This document shows, piece by piece, positions 47,538 through 56,524 of a stretch of DNA of 58,990 nucleotides. The position numbers were made by a program, and so were the translations under genes. The notes below the pieces were generated by a model. It saw nothing but the letters and a program-made list of their open reading frames with translations, did no database searches and was not told the DNA's origin. Numbering within the stretch: the first letter of the stretch is position 1; every line of letters starts with the position of its first letter. This DNA is from Micromonospora sp. 15K316 (GTDB lineage Bacteria > Actinomycetota > Actinomycetes > Mycobacteriales > Micromonosporaceae). The DNA is taken from the NCBI RefSeq assembly GCF_004348525.1, contig NZ_SMKG01000017.1, positions 1 through 58,990 of the forward strand. The letters are read 5' to 3'.

Positions 47538-49160
47538 ATGACGGAACGGATCGAAGGTCACGGTGGGGAGTTGGCGCTCGCGGCGCTACGGGCGCACGGC
47601 GTGCGGGAGATGTTCACCCTCTCCGGCGGGCACGTCTTCCCGCTCTACGACGCCGCCCACAAGACCGGCTTTCCGATCTACGACGTCCGGCACGAGCAGT
47701 CCGCGGTCTTCGCCGCCGAGGCGGTGGCGAAGCTCCAGCGGCGTCCCGGCCTCGCCGTCCTCACCGCCGGCCCCGGGGTCACCAACGGCATCTCGGGCCT
47801 GACCAGCGCCTTCTTCAACGCCTCCCCGGTGCTGGTGCTGGGCGGCCGGGCGCCGGCCTTCCGCTGGGGCTCGGGCAGCCTCCAGGAGATGGACCACCTG
47901 CCGCTGGTCGCCCCGGTCACCAAGCACGCCGAGACGGTGTTCAGCACCGACGACATCCCGCGCGCCGTGACCGCCGCGCTGACCGCCGCCCTCACCCCGC
48001 ACCGCGGGCCGGTCTTCCTCGACTTCCCGCTGGAGACCGTCTTCTCCGTCACCGACGCGGAGCTGCCCGCGCCACCCGGGATCACCCCGGTCGAGCCCGA
48101 CCCCGAAGAGGTCGCCCGGGCGGCCGGCCTGATCGCCGCCGCCGTGCGGCCGGTCATCATCGCCGGTTCGGACGTGTACGCCGGCGACGCGACCGCGGCG
48201 CTGCGCGAGGCGGCCGAGGCGTTGCGGGTGCCGGTCTTCACCAACGGCATGGGCCGCGGCTCGCTCCCGCCGGAGCACCCGCTCGCCTTCGCCAAGGCCC
48301 GCCGGGCCGCGCTCGCCGGCGCCGACGTCGTCGTGGTGGTCGGCACCCCGCTGGATTTCCGCCTCAACTTCGGCGACTTCGGCGACGCCGAGGTCGTGCA
48401 CATCGTGGACGCCCCCAGCCAGCGCGCCGGGCACGTCCAGCCGGCTGCCGCACCCGCCGGCGACCTGCGGCTGATCCTCTCGGCCCTGGCCGACCACCCG
48501 GGCGACCGGGCGGACCACACCGGGTGGATCGCCGACCTTCGGGCCGCCGAGGACGCCGCGAGCGCCCGCCACGCCGAGGAGATGGCCGCCGAGACCGACC
48601 CGATCCGCCCGGCCCGGATCTACGGCGAGCTGCGCAGGGTGCTGGCCCGCGACGCCATCACCATCGGCGACGGCGGGGACTTCGTGTCGTACGCCGGGCG
48701 CTACCTCGAACCCGCGCAGCCCGGCACCTGGCTCGATCCCGGCCCGTACGGCTGCCTCGGCACCGGCATGGGCTACGCGATGGGCGCCCGGATCAGCCAC
48801 CCGGACCGGCAGGTCTGCGTGCTGATGGGCGACGGCGCGGCCGGCTTCTCGCTGATGGACGTGGAGTCGCTGGTCCGGCAGAAGCTGCCGGTCGTGATCG
48901 TGGTCGGCAACAACGGCATCTGGGGCTTGGAGAAGCACCCGATGCGCGCCATGTACGGCTACGACGTCGCCGCCGACCTTCAGCCGGAGCTCCGTTACGA
49001 CCACGTGGTGAGCGCGCTCGGCGGCGCGGGCGAGACGGTCGCGAAGGCCACCGACCTCGGGCCGGCGCTGCAGCGGGCCTTCGACGCCGGGGTGCCGTAC
49101 CTGGTGAACGTGATCACCGACCCGGGCGACGCGTACCCGCGCTCGTCGAACCTCGCCTGA
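47538..49160 (+). CDS. Thiamine-diphosphate-dependent enzyme, acetolactate synthase-like
   Basis: The 540-residue protein has all three ThDP-enzyme domains. The N-terminal PYR domain includes HEQSAVFAAEAVAKLQ, with the catalytic Glu52-type residue. The middle domain (about 190-330) is FAD/NAD-like fold without clear FAD contacts. The C-terminal PP domain has GDGAAGFSLMDVESLVRQKLPVVIVVGNN, the ThDP-Mg2+ binding signature. GAGGGGAGC precedes the ATG. Acetolactate synthase, oxalyl-CoA decarboxylase and benzaldehyde lyase are all plausible; there is no regulatory subunit gene beside it and no branched-chain operon, so a catabolic or secondary role fits better. Confidence 0.87.
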   Translation: MTERIEGHGGELALAALRAHGVREMFTLSGGHVFPLYDAAHKTGFPIYDVRHEQSAVFAAEAVAKLQRRPGLAVLTAGPGVTNGISGLTSAFFNASPVLVLGGRAPAFRWGSGSLQEMDHLPLVAPVTKHAETVFSTDDIPRAVTAALTAALTPHRGPVFLDFPLETVFSVTDAELPAPPGITPVEPDPEEVARAAGLIAAAVRPVIIAGSDVYAGDATAALREAAEALRVPVFTNGMGRGSLPPEHPLAFAKARRAALAGADVVVVVGTPLDFRLNFGDFGDAEVVHIVDAPSQRAGHVQPAAAPAGDLRLILSALADHPGDRADHTGWIADLRAAEDAASARHAEEMAAETDPIRPARIYGELRRVLARDAITIGDGGDFVSYAGRYLEPAQPGTWLDPGPYGCLGTGMGYAMGARISHPDRQVCVLMGDGAAGFSLMDVESLVRQKLPVVIVVGNNGIWGLEKHPMRAMYGYDVAADLQPELRYDHVVSALGGAGETVAKATDLGPALQRAFDAGVPYLVNVITDPGDAYPRSSNLA

Positions 49161-49168
49161 GGCCGGTC

Positions 49169-49199
49169 CGCGCCGCCGCCGGTCAGCGGCGGCGGCGCG
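49169..49199 (+). terminator. Terminator of the TPP-enzyme gene
   Basis: A 12-bp GC-only stem (49169-49180 with 49188-49199) and 7-nt loop lie 8 bp past the stop codon, between convergent genes. Confidence 0.7.
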
Positions 49200-49239
49200 A
49201 GATCGGCGGCGGCGTGGAGCCCGAGCGAGCGCGCGTCGC

Positions 49240-49695
49240 CTACACCTCGGGGCGGTCCTCCTCGCGGGGCGGCTCGCCCTCGCGGGTCCCGCGCGGCGGT
49301 GAAGCGTCCGGTGGGTCCGTCTCCCGGCGACGCAGGTCCTCCTCGCGTCGGCGCAGGTCCTCCTCCCAGCGGCGGAACAGCTCCTGGTCGTCGCGGCGGG
49401 TCCGCTCGGAGATGGACTTGAGGAACTCGGGGTCGTCGTCCGGGGCGAGCGGCTTCGGCCGGTCCCGGGTGGGTGCTCGGCGCGTCGCCTCACCGGTCGG
49501 CGCGCCGGGCTTCCTCTCCCGGCCGGCGAGGAACCAGGCGATCGAGCCGACCAGCGGGAAGAAGAGGATGATCAGCGCCCAGCCGATCCGGGGCAGGGCG
49601 CGGATCTCGCCCTCCTCGGCGGAGAGGCAGCTGATCAGCGCGCAGACGGCGAGGACGATCTGCGCCACGAAGAGGAGGACGTACAGCCGGAGCAT
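49240..49695 (-). CDS. PLDc_N domain membrane protein
   Basis: From the ATG at 49695 the product has 151 residues. Two membrane helices (about 3-23 and 36-58) carry the PLDc_N signature ALPRIGWALIILFFPLVGSIAWFLAGRERK, found at the start of cardiolipin synthases but also in stand-alone proteins such as this. A charged, Arg/Glu-rich cytoplasmic tail of ~95 residues follows, with repeats of EEDLRRRE that should form a coiled coil. Without the phospholipase D domains it cannot be a synthase. Role unknown; membrane anchoring of a partner is possible. Confidence 0.83.
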   Translation of the reverse strand: MLRLYVLLFVAQIVLAVCALISCLSAEEGEIRALPRIGWALIILFFPLVGSIAWFLAGRERKPGAPTGEATRRAPTRDRPKPLAPDDDPEFLKSISERTRRDDQELFRRWEEDLRRREEDLRRRETDPPDASPPRGTREGEPPREEDRPEV

Positions 49696-49724
49696 GCGTC
49701 CATCATCCCGCACCCGGCCATCCG

Positions 49725-50090
49725 TCACAGCCCGCGCAACACCAGCACCACCCCGAGCACGGCGAGCGCCACCGCGCCCAGGGCGACCGCCGGCAGCGAC
49801 CGCCCGTCGAGGGGAGCCGGCCCGGTTCCGGTGCCGCGCCGCCAGTAGATCGGCAGGGTCACGCCCCAGCCGACCAGCGCCGCGCCCGCGAGCAGCAGGC
49901 CACCCAGGTCACCGCTGAGCGCCTGCCGGACGGCGAGCACGGTCACCACGGTCAGCGTGAGCGCGCTCCGCCGCCAGGCCAACCGGGTCCGCTCCGGCTG
50001 GAGGCCGGGGTCGCGCGGCGACCCGCCACCGCCGTCCGGGTCCGGCCGCGGCCCCCGGCGGGGCTCCGCGGGGCCGCGTGGCTGCGTCAC
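49725..50090 (-). CDS. DUF202 family small membrane protein
   Basis: The GTG at 50090 overlaps the stop of the next DUF202 gene. The 121-residue protein has the family pattern: PGLQPERTRLAWRRSALTLTVVTVLAVRQAL, with the conserved Arg-Thr-Arg-Leu-Ala-Trp, followed by three membrane helices. DUF202 proteins include YidG and YidH of E. coli; function is unknown. With the overlapping upstream gene it forms a two-subunit cassette, as is usual for the family. Confidence 0.82.
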   Translation of the reverse strand: MTQPRGPAEPRRGPRPDPDGGGGSPRDPGLQPERTRLAWRRSALTLTVVTVLAVRQALSGDLGGLLLAGAALVGWGVTLPIYWRRGTGTGPAPLDGRSLPAVALGAVALAVLGVVLVLRGL

Positions 50091-50479
50091 CGACCGCCGA
50101 CCGCGTCGACCAGCACCGCGGCCACCAGCAGCAGCGCGCCGAGGCCGACGGCGAGCGCGAGCAGGGCGGGGAACCGGGACGCCGGCAGCTCCTCGCCGAG
50201 CCGGATCGCCCGTTCGGTACGCGCCCAGTGGTCCACCGCCCGGACCGCCACGGCCCCGCCGAGCAGCAGCAGGACCACCGCGATCACCTCGCGCAGGTGC
50301 CGCAGGGGCAGCGGCGGCAGGAACTGGGCGACGGCCAGCCCGCCGCCCACCAGCGCCAACCCGGTACGCAGCCAGGCGAGGAAGGTCCGCTCGTTGGCCA
50401 GCGAGAACCGGTAGTCGGGGGTGCTGCCGACCGAGCGCAGCTCCCGCGGGTCGAACCACCGCCTGATCGACTCCCACAC
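50087..50479 (-). CDS. DUF202 family small membrane protein (YidH-like)
   Basis: The 130-residue protein contains YRFSLANERTFLAWLRTGLALVGGGLAVAQFLPP, the classic YidH-type N-terminal signature, and three membrane helices. The ATG start begins MWESIRRWFDPRELR. Its stop overlaps the GTG of the second DUF202 gene by 4 bp, so translation is likely coupled. No function is established for the pair. It is divergent from a GNAT gene across 41 bp. Confidence 0.85.
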   Translation of the reverse strand: MWESIRRWFDPRELRSVGSTPDYRFSLANERTFLAWLRTGLALVGGGLAVAQFLPPLPLRHLREVIAVVLLLLGGAVAVRAVDHWARTERAIRLGEELPASRFPALLALAVGLGALLLVAAVLVDAVGGR

Positions 50480-50520
50480 GATGCCGATTATCCGCTGGCC
50501 ACGGGTCGTAGCCTGAACCG

Positions 50521-51318
50521 ATGACGGATCTTGATGCCACCACCCTGCGGGCCGCGTACGACACCCAGCTCCGCCCCGACCTGCCGGATCCGGTGCCGGC
50601 GGGGGTGACGGTCGAGCAGGACGGGCCGCTGTACCGGGTGCTCGGCCTCGATCACCGCGGTTTCCTCACCTACCGCGACCTGCGTGGCCTGACCGGCGTG
50701 GCGCTTGACGAGTTGATCGCCCGGCAGGTCGAGCTGTTCCGGCGGCGGGGCGAGCAGGTGGAGTGGAAGCTCTTCGGTCACGACGAGCCGGCGGATCTCG
50801 CCGATCGGCTGAGGGCGGCCGGGTTCGTGCCGGAGGAACAGGAGTCCGTCGTGATCGGCCCGGTCGCGCCGCTGGCCGCGGCCCTTCCGGTGCTGCCCGA
50901 GGGCGTACGCCTGCGGGAGGTGACCGCCCGCGCGGACCTGGATCGGATCGTGGCGATGGAGGAGGCGGTCTGGCAGGCCGACCGCAGCCACCTCGGGGCG
51001 GCGCTGGAGCGGGAGCTGACCACGGACCCGCAGTCGATCACCGTCGTGGTGGCCGAGGCGGGGGAGACCGTGGTGAGCGCCGGCTGGGTCCGTTACCCGT
51101 CGAACACCGGCTTCGCCTCGCTCTGGGGCGGTTCGACCCTGCCGCAGTGGCGGCGCAGGGGCATCTACCGTGCGCTGGTGGTGCACCGGGCCCGGTTGGC
51201 CGCGCAGCGGGACCGGACCCTGCTGCAGGTGGACGCCTCCGACGACAGCCGGCCCATCCTGGAGCGGCTCGGCCTCGTCGTGGTCACCACGACCACCCCG
51301 TACGTCTACACTCCGTGA
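50521..51318 (+). CDS. GNAT family N-acetyltransferase
   Basis: The ATG at 50521 gives 265 residues. The C-terminal half is a GNAT domain: VRLREVTARADLDRIVAMEEAVW, then a strand VSAGWVRYPSNTGFASLWGGSTLPQWRRRGIYRALVVHRARLAAQ with the RRRGIYRA acetyl-CoA loop, and a final LLQVDASDDSRPILERLGLVVVTTTTPYVY. The N-terminal half (about 1-120) is a helical domain of unknown role. Acceptor unknown. The next gene starts almost at its stop (GTGATCATG), so the two are probably one operon. Confidence 0.85.
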   Translation: MTDLDATTLRAAYDTQLRPDLPDPVPAGVTVEQDGPLYRVLGLDHRGFLTYRDLRGLTGVALDELIARQVELFRRRGEQVEWKLFGHDEPADLADRLRAAGFVPEEQESVVIGPVAPLAAALPVLPEGVRLREVTARADLDRIVAMEEAVWQADRSHLGAALERELTTDPQSITVVVAEAGETVVSAGWVRYPSNTGFASLWGGSTLPQWRRRGIYRALVVHRARLAAQRDRTLLQVDASDDSRPILERLGLVVVTTTTPYVYTP

Positions 51319-51320
51319 TC

Positions 51321-51728
51321 ATGGTCCAGGAGTTGACGGACGAGGAGCGGCTGACGCTCAAGACCGGGGCCTTCGGCGCGGTCTTCCTGGTGTCGAACGT
51401 GGATCCGGGCATGCTCGCCGTGTTCAAGGAGAGCCTTGCCGCGTCGGGGGCGTTCGCCGGCGCGTCCGGGGTGGTCCGGGCGGCGCTCACCACCGGTCCG
51501 CTGCCGAGGCTGCCGCGTGACTCGCCACGGGAGATCGAGGCGACGGTGCTGCCGGCGCTCGGCCGGGCGGTGCGGATCCTGAGCGAGAAGTCGCCGGCGG
51601 ACGTGGCGGTCTACCGGGAGGTGGTGCTCGCCGCCGCGGACCGGGTGGCGCGGGCGCACGCCGGGGTGGCCCCGGCCGAGGCGGCGGTGATCGCACGGAT
51701 CAGAGCGGCGCTGGCCGAGACGATGTGA
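51321..51728 (+). CDS. Small hypothetical helical protein
   Basis: The ATG at 51321 gives 135 residues (a GTG at 51315 overlaps the previous stop). It is entirely helical and Ala-rich with a repeated pattern (LTLKTGAFGAVFLVSNVDPGMLAVFKESLAASGAF; SPADVAVYREVVLAAADRVARAHAGVAPAEAAVIARIRAAL). It could be a small all-alpha, possibly TerB-like, cytoplasmic protein; I would not assign a name. It follows the GNAT gene by 2 bp and is probably co-expressed. Confidence 0.7.
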   Translation: MVQELTDEERLTLKTGAFGAVFLVSNVDPGMLAVFKESLAASGAFAGASGVVRAALTTGPLPRLPRDSPREIEATVLPALGRAVRILSEKSPADVAVYREVVLAAADRVARAHAGVAPAEAAVIARIRAALAETM

Positions 51729-51793
51729 TCGGGAGTACGCCCACCCGGCGTCCGCCGGGTGGCCTGTGTCACTCTGTCCCTCCGGAGCCAGCA

Positions 51794-51807
51794 ACCTACT
51801 GACAGGT
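51794..51807. promoter_or_regulatory. Short inverted repeat upstream of the etf operon
   Basis: ACCT-N6-AGGT lies 127 bp before the etfB start and overlaps a potential -10 (TAACAT at 51807-51812). TetR-family regulators of fatty-acid genes in actinobacteria use comparable short palindromes, but the arms here are only 4 bp. Confidence 0.25.
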
Positions 51808-51933
51808 AACATGGCGCTCGTGGGCAACCGCACAGCGGCGCGCAGTTGACCGATCGTTAAGTCACGCGGGAGGCTGCGGCCCAGACCGGGCGAGCGATTC
51901 GCAACACCACACAGGAGGGGTCGTCGAAGCGCG

Positions 51934-52713
51934 ATGAACATCGTCGTACTCGTCAAGCAGGTGCCCGATTCGGGCGCGGACCGCAACCTGCGCAGTGACG
52001 ACAACACCGTCGACCGCGGTTCGGCGAACAACGTCATCAACGAGATGGACGAGTACGCCATCGAAGAGGCGTTGAAGATCAAGGAGGCGCACGGCGGCGA
52101 GGTGACCATCCTGACCATGGGTCCGGACGGGGCGACCGAGTCGATCCGCAAGGCGCTCTCCATGGGGCCGGACAAGGCCGTGCACGTCGTGGACGACGCG
52201 CTTCACGGCTCCTGCGCCGTGACCACCTCGAAGGTGCTCGCCGCCGCGCTGGGAACCCTCGGGGCCGACCTGGTCATCTGCGGGGCCGAGTCGACCGACG
52301 GCCGGGTCCAGGTCATGCCGCACATGATCGCCGAGCGGCTGGGCGTGGCGGCGCTGACCGGCGCCCGCAAGCTCACCGTCGAGGGCGGCACGCTCACCAT
52401 CGAGCGGCAGACCGAGGAGGGCTACGAGGTCGTCACCGCCTCGACCCCGGCCGTGGTCTCCGTCTGGGACACCATCAACGAGCCGCGCTACCCGTCCTTC
52501 AAGGGCATCATGGCGGCCAAGAAGAAGCCGGTGCAGACCCTCTCCCTGGGCGACCTCGGCGTCGCACCGGCCGAGGTCGGCTTCGACGGCGCCACCAGCG
52601 CCGTCGTGGAGCACAGCAAGCGTCCGCCGCGCTCCGGAGGCGCGAAGGTCACCGACGAGGGCGACGGCGGCGTCAAGCTGGTCGAGTTCCTCGCCACCGA
52701 GAAGTTCGTGTGA
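51934..52713 (+). CDS. etfB: Electron transfer flavoprotein subunit beta
   Basis: The 259-residue protein carries the FixA/EtfB signature NIVVLVKQVPDSGADRNLRSD, the AMP-binding domain features (EEALKIKEAHGGEVTILTMGPDGATESIRKALSMG) and the recognition segment VSVWDTINEPRYPSFKGIMAAKKKPV, which docks on acyl-CoA dehydrogenases. The GAGG-type ribosome site (ACAGGAGGGG) lies upstream of the ATG. It passes electrons from acyl-CoA dehydrogenases to ETF-quinone oxidoreductase with EtfA. The etfA gene follows directly. Confidence 0.96.
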   Translation: MNIVVLVKQVPDSGADRNLRSDDNTVDRGSANNVINEMDEYAIEEALKIKEAHGGEVTILTMGPDGATESIRKALSMGPDKAVHVVDDALHGSCAVTTSKVLAAALGTLGADLVICGAESTDGRVQVMPHMIAERLGVAALTGARKLTVEGGTLTIERQTEEGYEVVTASTPAVVSVWDTINEPRYPSFKGIMAAKKKPVQTLSLGDLGVAPAEVGFDGATSAVVEHSKRPPRSGGAKVTDEGDGGVKLVEFLATEKFV

Positions 52714-52724
52714 GGGGTCTGGAC

Positions 52725-53684
52725 ATGTCTGAGGTTCTCGTCGTCGTCGAAGCCACCCGCGAATTCGGCGTCAAGAAGGTCACCCTGGAGATGCTCACCC
52801 TCGCCCGCGAGCTGGGCACGCCGAGCGCGGTCGTGCTCGGGGGCTCCGGCGCCGCCGAGGCGCTCCGCGCCAGGCTGGGCGAGTACGGCGCGGAGAAGAT
52901 CTACGCCGCCGAGGGCGAGGAGATCGACGGCTACCTGGTGGCCCCGAAGGCCGGCATCCTGGCCGACCTGGTCCGCCGCGTCCAGCCCGCCGCCGTGCTG
53001 CTCGCCGGCTCCCAGGAGGGCAAGGAGATCGCCGCCCGGCTGGCGGTCAAGCTGGACAACGGCATCCTGACCGACGTGGTCGCGCTGGACGCCGACGGCA
53101 CCGCCACCCAGATCGCCTTCGCCGGCTCCACCATCGTGAAATCCAGGGTCACCCGCGGCCTGCCGCTGGTCACCCTCCGACCCAACTCGGTCAACCCGGA
53201 GCCGGCCGCCGCCGACCCGGCGGTCGAGCAGCTCGCCGTCGCCGTCGCCGACACCGACAAGCTGGCCAAGGTCGTCAACCGGGTCGCCGAGCAGAAGGGG
53301 TCCCGTCCGGAGCTGACCGAGGCGTCCGTGGTCGTCTCCGGCGGTCGTGGCGTCGGCAACGCGGACAACTTCAAGCTGGTCGAGGAGCTGGCCGACCTGC
53401 TCGGCGGCGCGGTCGGCGCGTCCCGGGCGGCCGTCGACTCCGGCTTCTACCCGCACCAGTTCCAGGTCGGCCAGACCGGTAAGACGGTCTCCCCGCAGCT
53501 CTACGTCGCGCTCGGCATCTCCGGGGCGATCCAGCACCGGGCCGGCATGCAGACCTCGAAGACCATCGTCGCGGTGAACAAGGACGCCGAGGCGCCGATC
53601 TTCGAGCTGGCCGACTTCGGCGTGGTCGGCGACCTGTTCAAGGTCGTGCCGCAGGCCGCCGAGGAGATCCGCAAGCGGAAGTGA
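52725..53684 (+). CDS. etfA: Electron transfer flavoprotein subunit alpha
   Basis: The ATG at 52725 has GAGGGG eight bases upstream and gives 319 residues; a GTG at 52710 is also in frame. The C-terminal FAD domain shows [71 protein letters not shown] and [25 protein letters not shown], the canonical ETF alpha signature. It binds FAD and completes the ETF heterodimer. Two strong hairpins follow, so the operon ends here. Confidence 0.96.
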   Translation: MSEVLVVVEATREFGVKKVTLEMLTLARELGTPSAVVLGGSGAAEALRARLGEYGAEKIYAAEGEEIDGYLVAPKAGILADLVRRVQPAAVLLAGSQEGKEIAARLAVKLDNGILTDVVALDADGTATQIAFAGSTIVKSRVTRGLPLVTLRPNSVNPEPAAADPAVEQLAVAVADTDKLAKVVNRVAEQKGSRPELTEASVVVSGGRGVGNADNFKLVEELADLLGGAVGASRAAVDSGFYPHQFQVGQTGKTVSPQLYVALGISGAIQHRAGMQTSKTIVAVNKDAEAPIFELADFGVVGDLFKVVPQAAEEIRKRK

Positions 53685-53737
53685 GCCGTCGGGTGCGCCG
53701 CCGCCCGCGGCGCCCCCACCGGTGCGAGGCAGATACC

Positions 53738-53777
53738 CGAAGGAGTGGCCGTCCCGCCGTGGACGGCCACTCCTTCG
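53738..53777 (+). terminator. etf operon terminator 1
   Basis: A perfect 17-bp stem, 53738-53754 with 53761-53777, and 6-nt loop. It begins 54 bp past the etfA stop. Confidence 0.85.
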
Positions 53778-53823
53778 TGCTTTCCGTCCGTGTTGACCGG
53801 CGGGCGAACGACCGAGATGGGAG

Positions 53824-53864
53824 CTGATCGGCGGGCCGGGGAGCTGAACCGGCCCGCCGATCAG
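53824..53864 (+). terminator. etf operon terminator 2
   Basis: A perfect 16-bp stem (53824-53839 with 53849-53864) and 9-nt loop. The remaining 271 bp up to the desulfurase start show no further feature I can support. Confidence 0.8.
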
Positions 53865-54135
53865 CCCGTCAGGGAGCCCGGCGTGCGGTCGCCGGGCACG
53901 CCGGAGCGCGGCACCCGGGCGCGGGGACATCGACATCGAGTATGCCTGATCTGCGCCGGTTCGACACTGCCCGCGGCGGATGATCCCGTGTCGATCGGCT
54001 CGGCATCCCAGGTACCCCGAAACGCCCCGGAGATGCACGCCCACCTCGGGTCGTCCGGCGCGCAAGCCTCGCGACGTCCCGCGCCGGTGCCCTCGACCGT
54101 CGACGGCCCGCCCGGCCGCCGTAGGCTGAGCGGTG

Positions 54136-55311
54136 ATGGCTTACCTGGATCACGCGGCGACCACCCCGATGCTCGACGAGGCACTGGCGGCGTACGTCGC
54201 CACCGCCCGCGAGCTCGGCAACGCGTCGGCGCTGCACGCAGCCGGCCGGCAGGCCCGCCGGCGGGTCGAGGAGTCCCGCGAGCGGGTGGCGGCCGCCCTG
54301 GGCGCCCGCCCCTCCGAGGTGATCTTCACGGGCGGCGGTACCGAGAGCGACAACCTCGCGGTCAAGGGCATCTTCTGGGCCCGCCGGACGAGCGACGCGG
54401 ACCGGCGTCGGGTGGTTTCCAGCGCCGTGGAGCACCACGCGGTGCTGGACGCCGTGGACTGGCTCGGCGAGCACGAGGGCGCCGAGATCGGCTCGTTGCC
54501 CGTCGACAGCGCCGGACGCCTCGATCCGGCCGCGCTCCGCACCGAGCTGGCCGCCCACGGCGACCGGGTCGCGCTCGTGACCGCGATGTGGGCCAACAAC
54601 GAGGTCGGCACCGTGCAGCCGATCGGCGAGCTGGCCGCGGTCGCCGCCGAGCACGGCGTGCCCTTCCACACCGACGCGATCCAGGCGGTCGGGCAGGTGC
54701 CTGTCGACTTCGCCGCCAGTGGGGTCTCGGCGCTGACCGTGACCGGCCACAAACTCGGTGGGCCGGTGGGCGTCGGCGCGCTGCTCCTCGGCCGGGACGT
54801 GGCGGCCACCCCGCTGCTGCACGGCGGCGGCCAGGAACGTGACGTCCGCTCCGGCACGCTGGACACCGCCGGCATCGTGGCCTTCGCCGTCGCCGTGGAG
54901 GCCGCGGTCAAGGGCCAGCAGGAGTACGCGGCGCGGGTCGCCGAGCTCCGCGACGACCTGGTCGAGCGGGTCCGCCAGGCCGTGCCCGACGTCGTCTACA
55001 ACGGTGACCCGGGCGACCGGCTCCCCGGCAACGCGCACTTCTCCTTCCCCGGCTGCGAGGGCGACGCCCTGCTGCTCCTCCTCGACGCCCAGGGCATCGC
55101 GTGCTCCACCGGCTCGGCCTGCTCGGCCGGGGTGGCCCAGCCCTCGCACGTGCTGCTGGCGATGGGCGCCGACGACGCCCGGGCCCGCTCGTCGCTGCGC
55201 TTCACCCTCGGCCACACCTCGTCACGCCAGGACGTCGACGCGCTCGTCGCCGCCCTCCCCGGCGCGGTCGAACGGGCCCGCCGCGCCGCCGCCTACCGCG
55301 CGCCCCGCTGA
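54136..55311 (+). CDS. Cysteine desulfurase (IscS/NifS family)
   Basis: From the ATG at 54136 (a GTG sits one codon upstream) the protein has 391 residues. The PLP Lys is 206 in [23 protein letters not shown] is the N-terminal family signature, and the active-site loop [10 protein letters not shown] carries the persulfide Cys329. It pulls sulfur from cysteine for tRNA thiolation and other uses. The gene is directly upstream of mnmA (90 bp), the classic partner, so this copy probably serves tRNA thiolation rather than Fe-S clusters; no SUF genes are nearby. Confidence 0.95.
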   Translation: MAYLDHAATTPMLDEALAAYVATARELGNASALHAAGRQARRRVEESRERVAAALGARPSEVIFTGGGTESDNLAVKGIFWARRTSDADRRRVVSSAVEHHAVLDAVDWLGEHEGAEIGSLPVDSAGRLDPAALRTELAAHGDRVALVTAMWANNEVGTVQPIGELAAVAAEHGVPFHTDAIQAVGQVPVDFAASGVSALTVTGHKLGGPVGVGALLLGRDVAATPLLHGGGQERDVRSGTLDTAGIVAFAVAVEAAVKGQQEYAARVAELRDDLVERVRQAVPDVVYNGDPGDRLPGNAHFSFPGCEGDALLLLLDAQGIACSTGSACSAGVAQPSHVLLAMGADDARARSSLRFTLGHTSSRQDVDALVAALPGAVERARRAAAYRAPR

Positions 55312-55401
55312 CTCGGGCCGGTCGGCGCGGGGCGGACGGGCTGGGCAGGGCGGCCGAGCCGAACGGGTGGTTAGGGTGGAGAGGCGGAAAGGAGTGAGCC
55401 G

Positions 55402-56475
55402 GTGAGGGTATTGGCGGCGATGTCCGGCGGGGTCGACTCGGCGGTCGCGGCGGCGCGGGCGGTCGACGCCGGGCACGACGTGACCGGCGTGCACCTGGCG
55501 CTCTCGCGCAACCCGCAGACCTACCGCACGGGCGCGCGGGGCTGCTGCACGCTGGAGGACTCGCGGGACGCGCGGCGCGCCGCCGACGTGATCGGCATCC
55601 CGTTCTACGTGTGGGACATGGCCGACCGGTTCCACGAGGACGTGGTCGACGACTTCGTCGCCGAGTACGCGGCCGGGCGCACCCCGAACCCCTGCCTGCG
55701 CTGCAACGAGAAGATCAAGTTCGCCGCGGTGCTGGACCGCGCGGTCGCCCTGGGCTTCGACGCGGTAGTCACCGGCCACCACGCCCGCCTCGGGGCGGAC
55801 GGTCTGCTGCGTCGCAGCGTCGACCTGGCCAAGGACCAGTCGTACGTGCTGGCGGTGCTCACCCGTGAGCAGTTGGACCGGTCGGTCTTCCCGCTGGGCG
55901 ACTCGACGAAGGCGCAGGTCCGCGCCGAGGCCGCGCGGCGCGGGCTCGCGGTCGCCGAGAAGCCGGACTCGCACGACATCTGCTTCATCGCCGACGGCGA
56001 CACCCGCGGCTTCCTCGCCCAGCGGCTGGGCGAGCAGCCGGGCGACGTGGTCGACGCCACCACCGGCGCGGTCGTCGGCACCCACGCCGGCGCGTACGCG
56101 TACACCGTCGGCCAGCGGCGCGGGCTGCACCTGGACCGGCCCGCCTCCGACGGCCGGCCCCGCTACGTGCTCTCCATCACCCCGAAGACCAACACCGTGA
56201 CCGTCGGCCCGGCCGAGGCGCTGGATGTGTCGCAGGTCCGCGCGAACCGCCCGATCTGGACCGGCGGTCCGCGCCCGGACGGCCCGATCGAGTGCGAGGT
56301 GCAGCTGCGCGCCCACGGAGACGTGGTGCCCGCGACCGTCGCCCTGGACGGCGACACGCTCCACGCCGAGCTGCGCCGTCCGATGCGGGGGGTCGCCGCC
56401 GGCCAGGCCGTGGTGGCGTACCGGCCGGATCCGGCCGGCGACATCGTGCTCGGTTCCGCCACCATCGCCGGCTGA
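55402..56475 (+). CDS. mnmA: tRNA 2-thiouridine(34) synthase MnmA
   Basis: The 357-residue protein has the ATP-pyrophosphatase loop SGGVDS at residues 8-13. The nucleophile Cys101 is in [13 protein letters not shown] and the second catalytic Cys194 in [11 protein letters not shown], so both catalytic Cys are present. The C-terminal tRNA-binding barrel (about 215-357) starts [15 protein letters not shown]. MnmA thiolates U34 of tRNA-Lys, -Glu and -Gln. The GTG start is preceded by GGAAAGGAG. It follows the cysteine desulfurase gene by 90 bp and probably shares its promoter. Confidence 0.96.
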   Translation: MRVLAAMSGGVDSAVAAARAVDAGHDVTGVHLALSRNPQTYRTGARGCCTLEDSRDARRAADVIGIPFYVWDMADRFHEDVVDDFVAEYAAGRTPNPCLRCNEKIKFAAVLDRAVALGFDAVVTGHHARLGADGLLRRSVDLAKDQSYVLAVLTREQLDRSVFPLGDSTKAQVRAEAARRGLAVAEKPDSHDICFIADGDTRGFLAQRLGEQPGDVVDATTGAVVGTHAGAYAYTVGQRRGLHLDRPASDGRPRYVLSITPKTNTVTVGPAEALDVSQVRANRPIWTGGPRPDGPIECEVQLRAHGDVVPATVALDGDTLHAELRRPMRGVAAGQAVVAYRPDPAGDIVLGSATIAG

Positions 56476-56524
56476 GTACCCGCCGCCGGGCCGGTCGGCA
56501 CGGATCACCGGATACCCTTCGGCG

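Noticed and set aside
51811..51849. A 12-codon upstream ORF before etfB
   Set aside because: It has no Shine-Dalgarno and no runs of a regulated amino acid; nothing supports a leader peptide.
53745..54842. Long plus-strand frame across the etf terminators and the desulfurase
   Set aside because: It is a shadow of the desulfurase in another frame and passes through two strong hairpins; its composition is Arg/Gly/Ala-rich.
56476..56524. A SAM riboswitch before the methionine synthase-like gene
   Set aside because: Only 49 bp separate it from mnmA, too short for a SAM riboswitch, and no matching segment is present.
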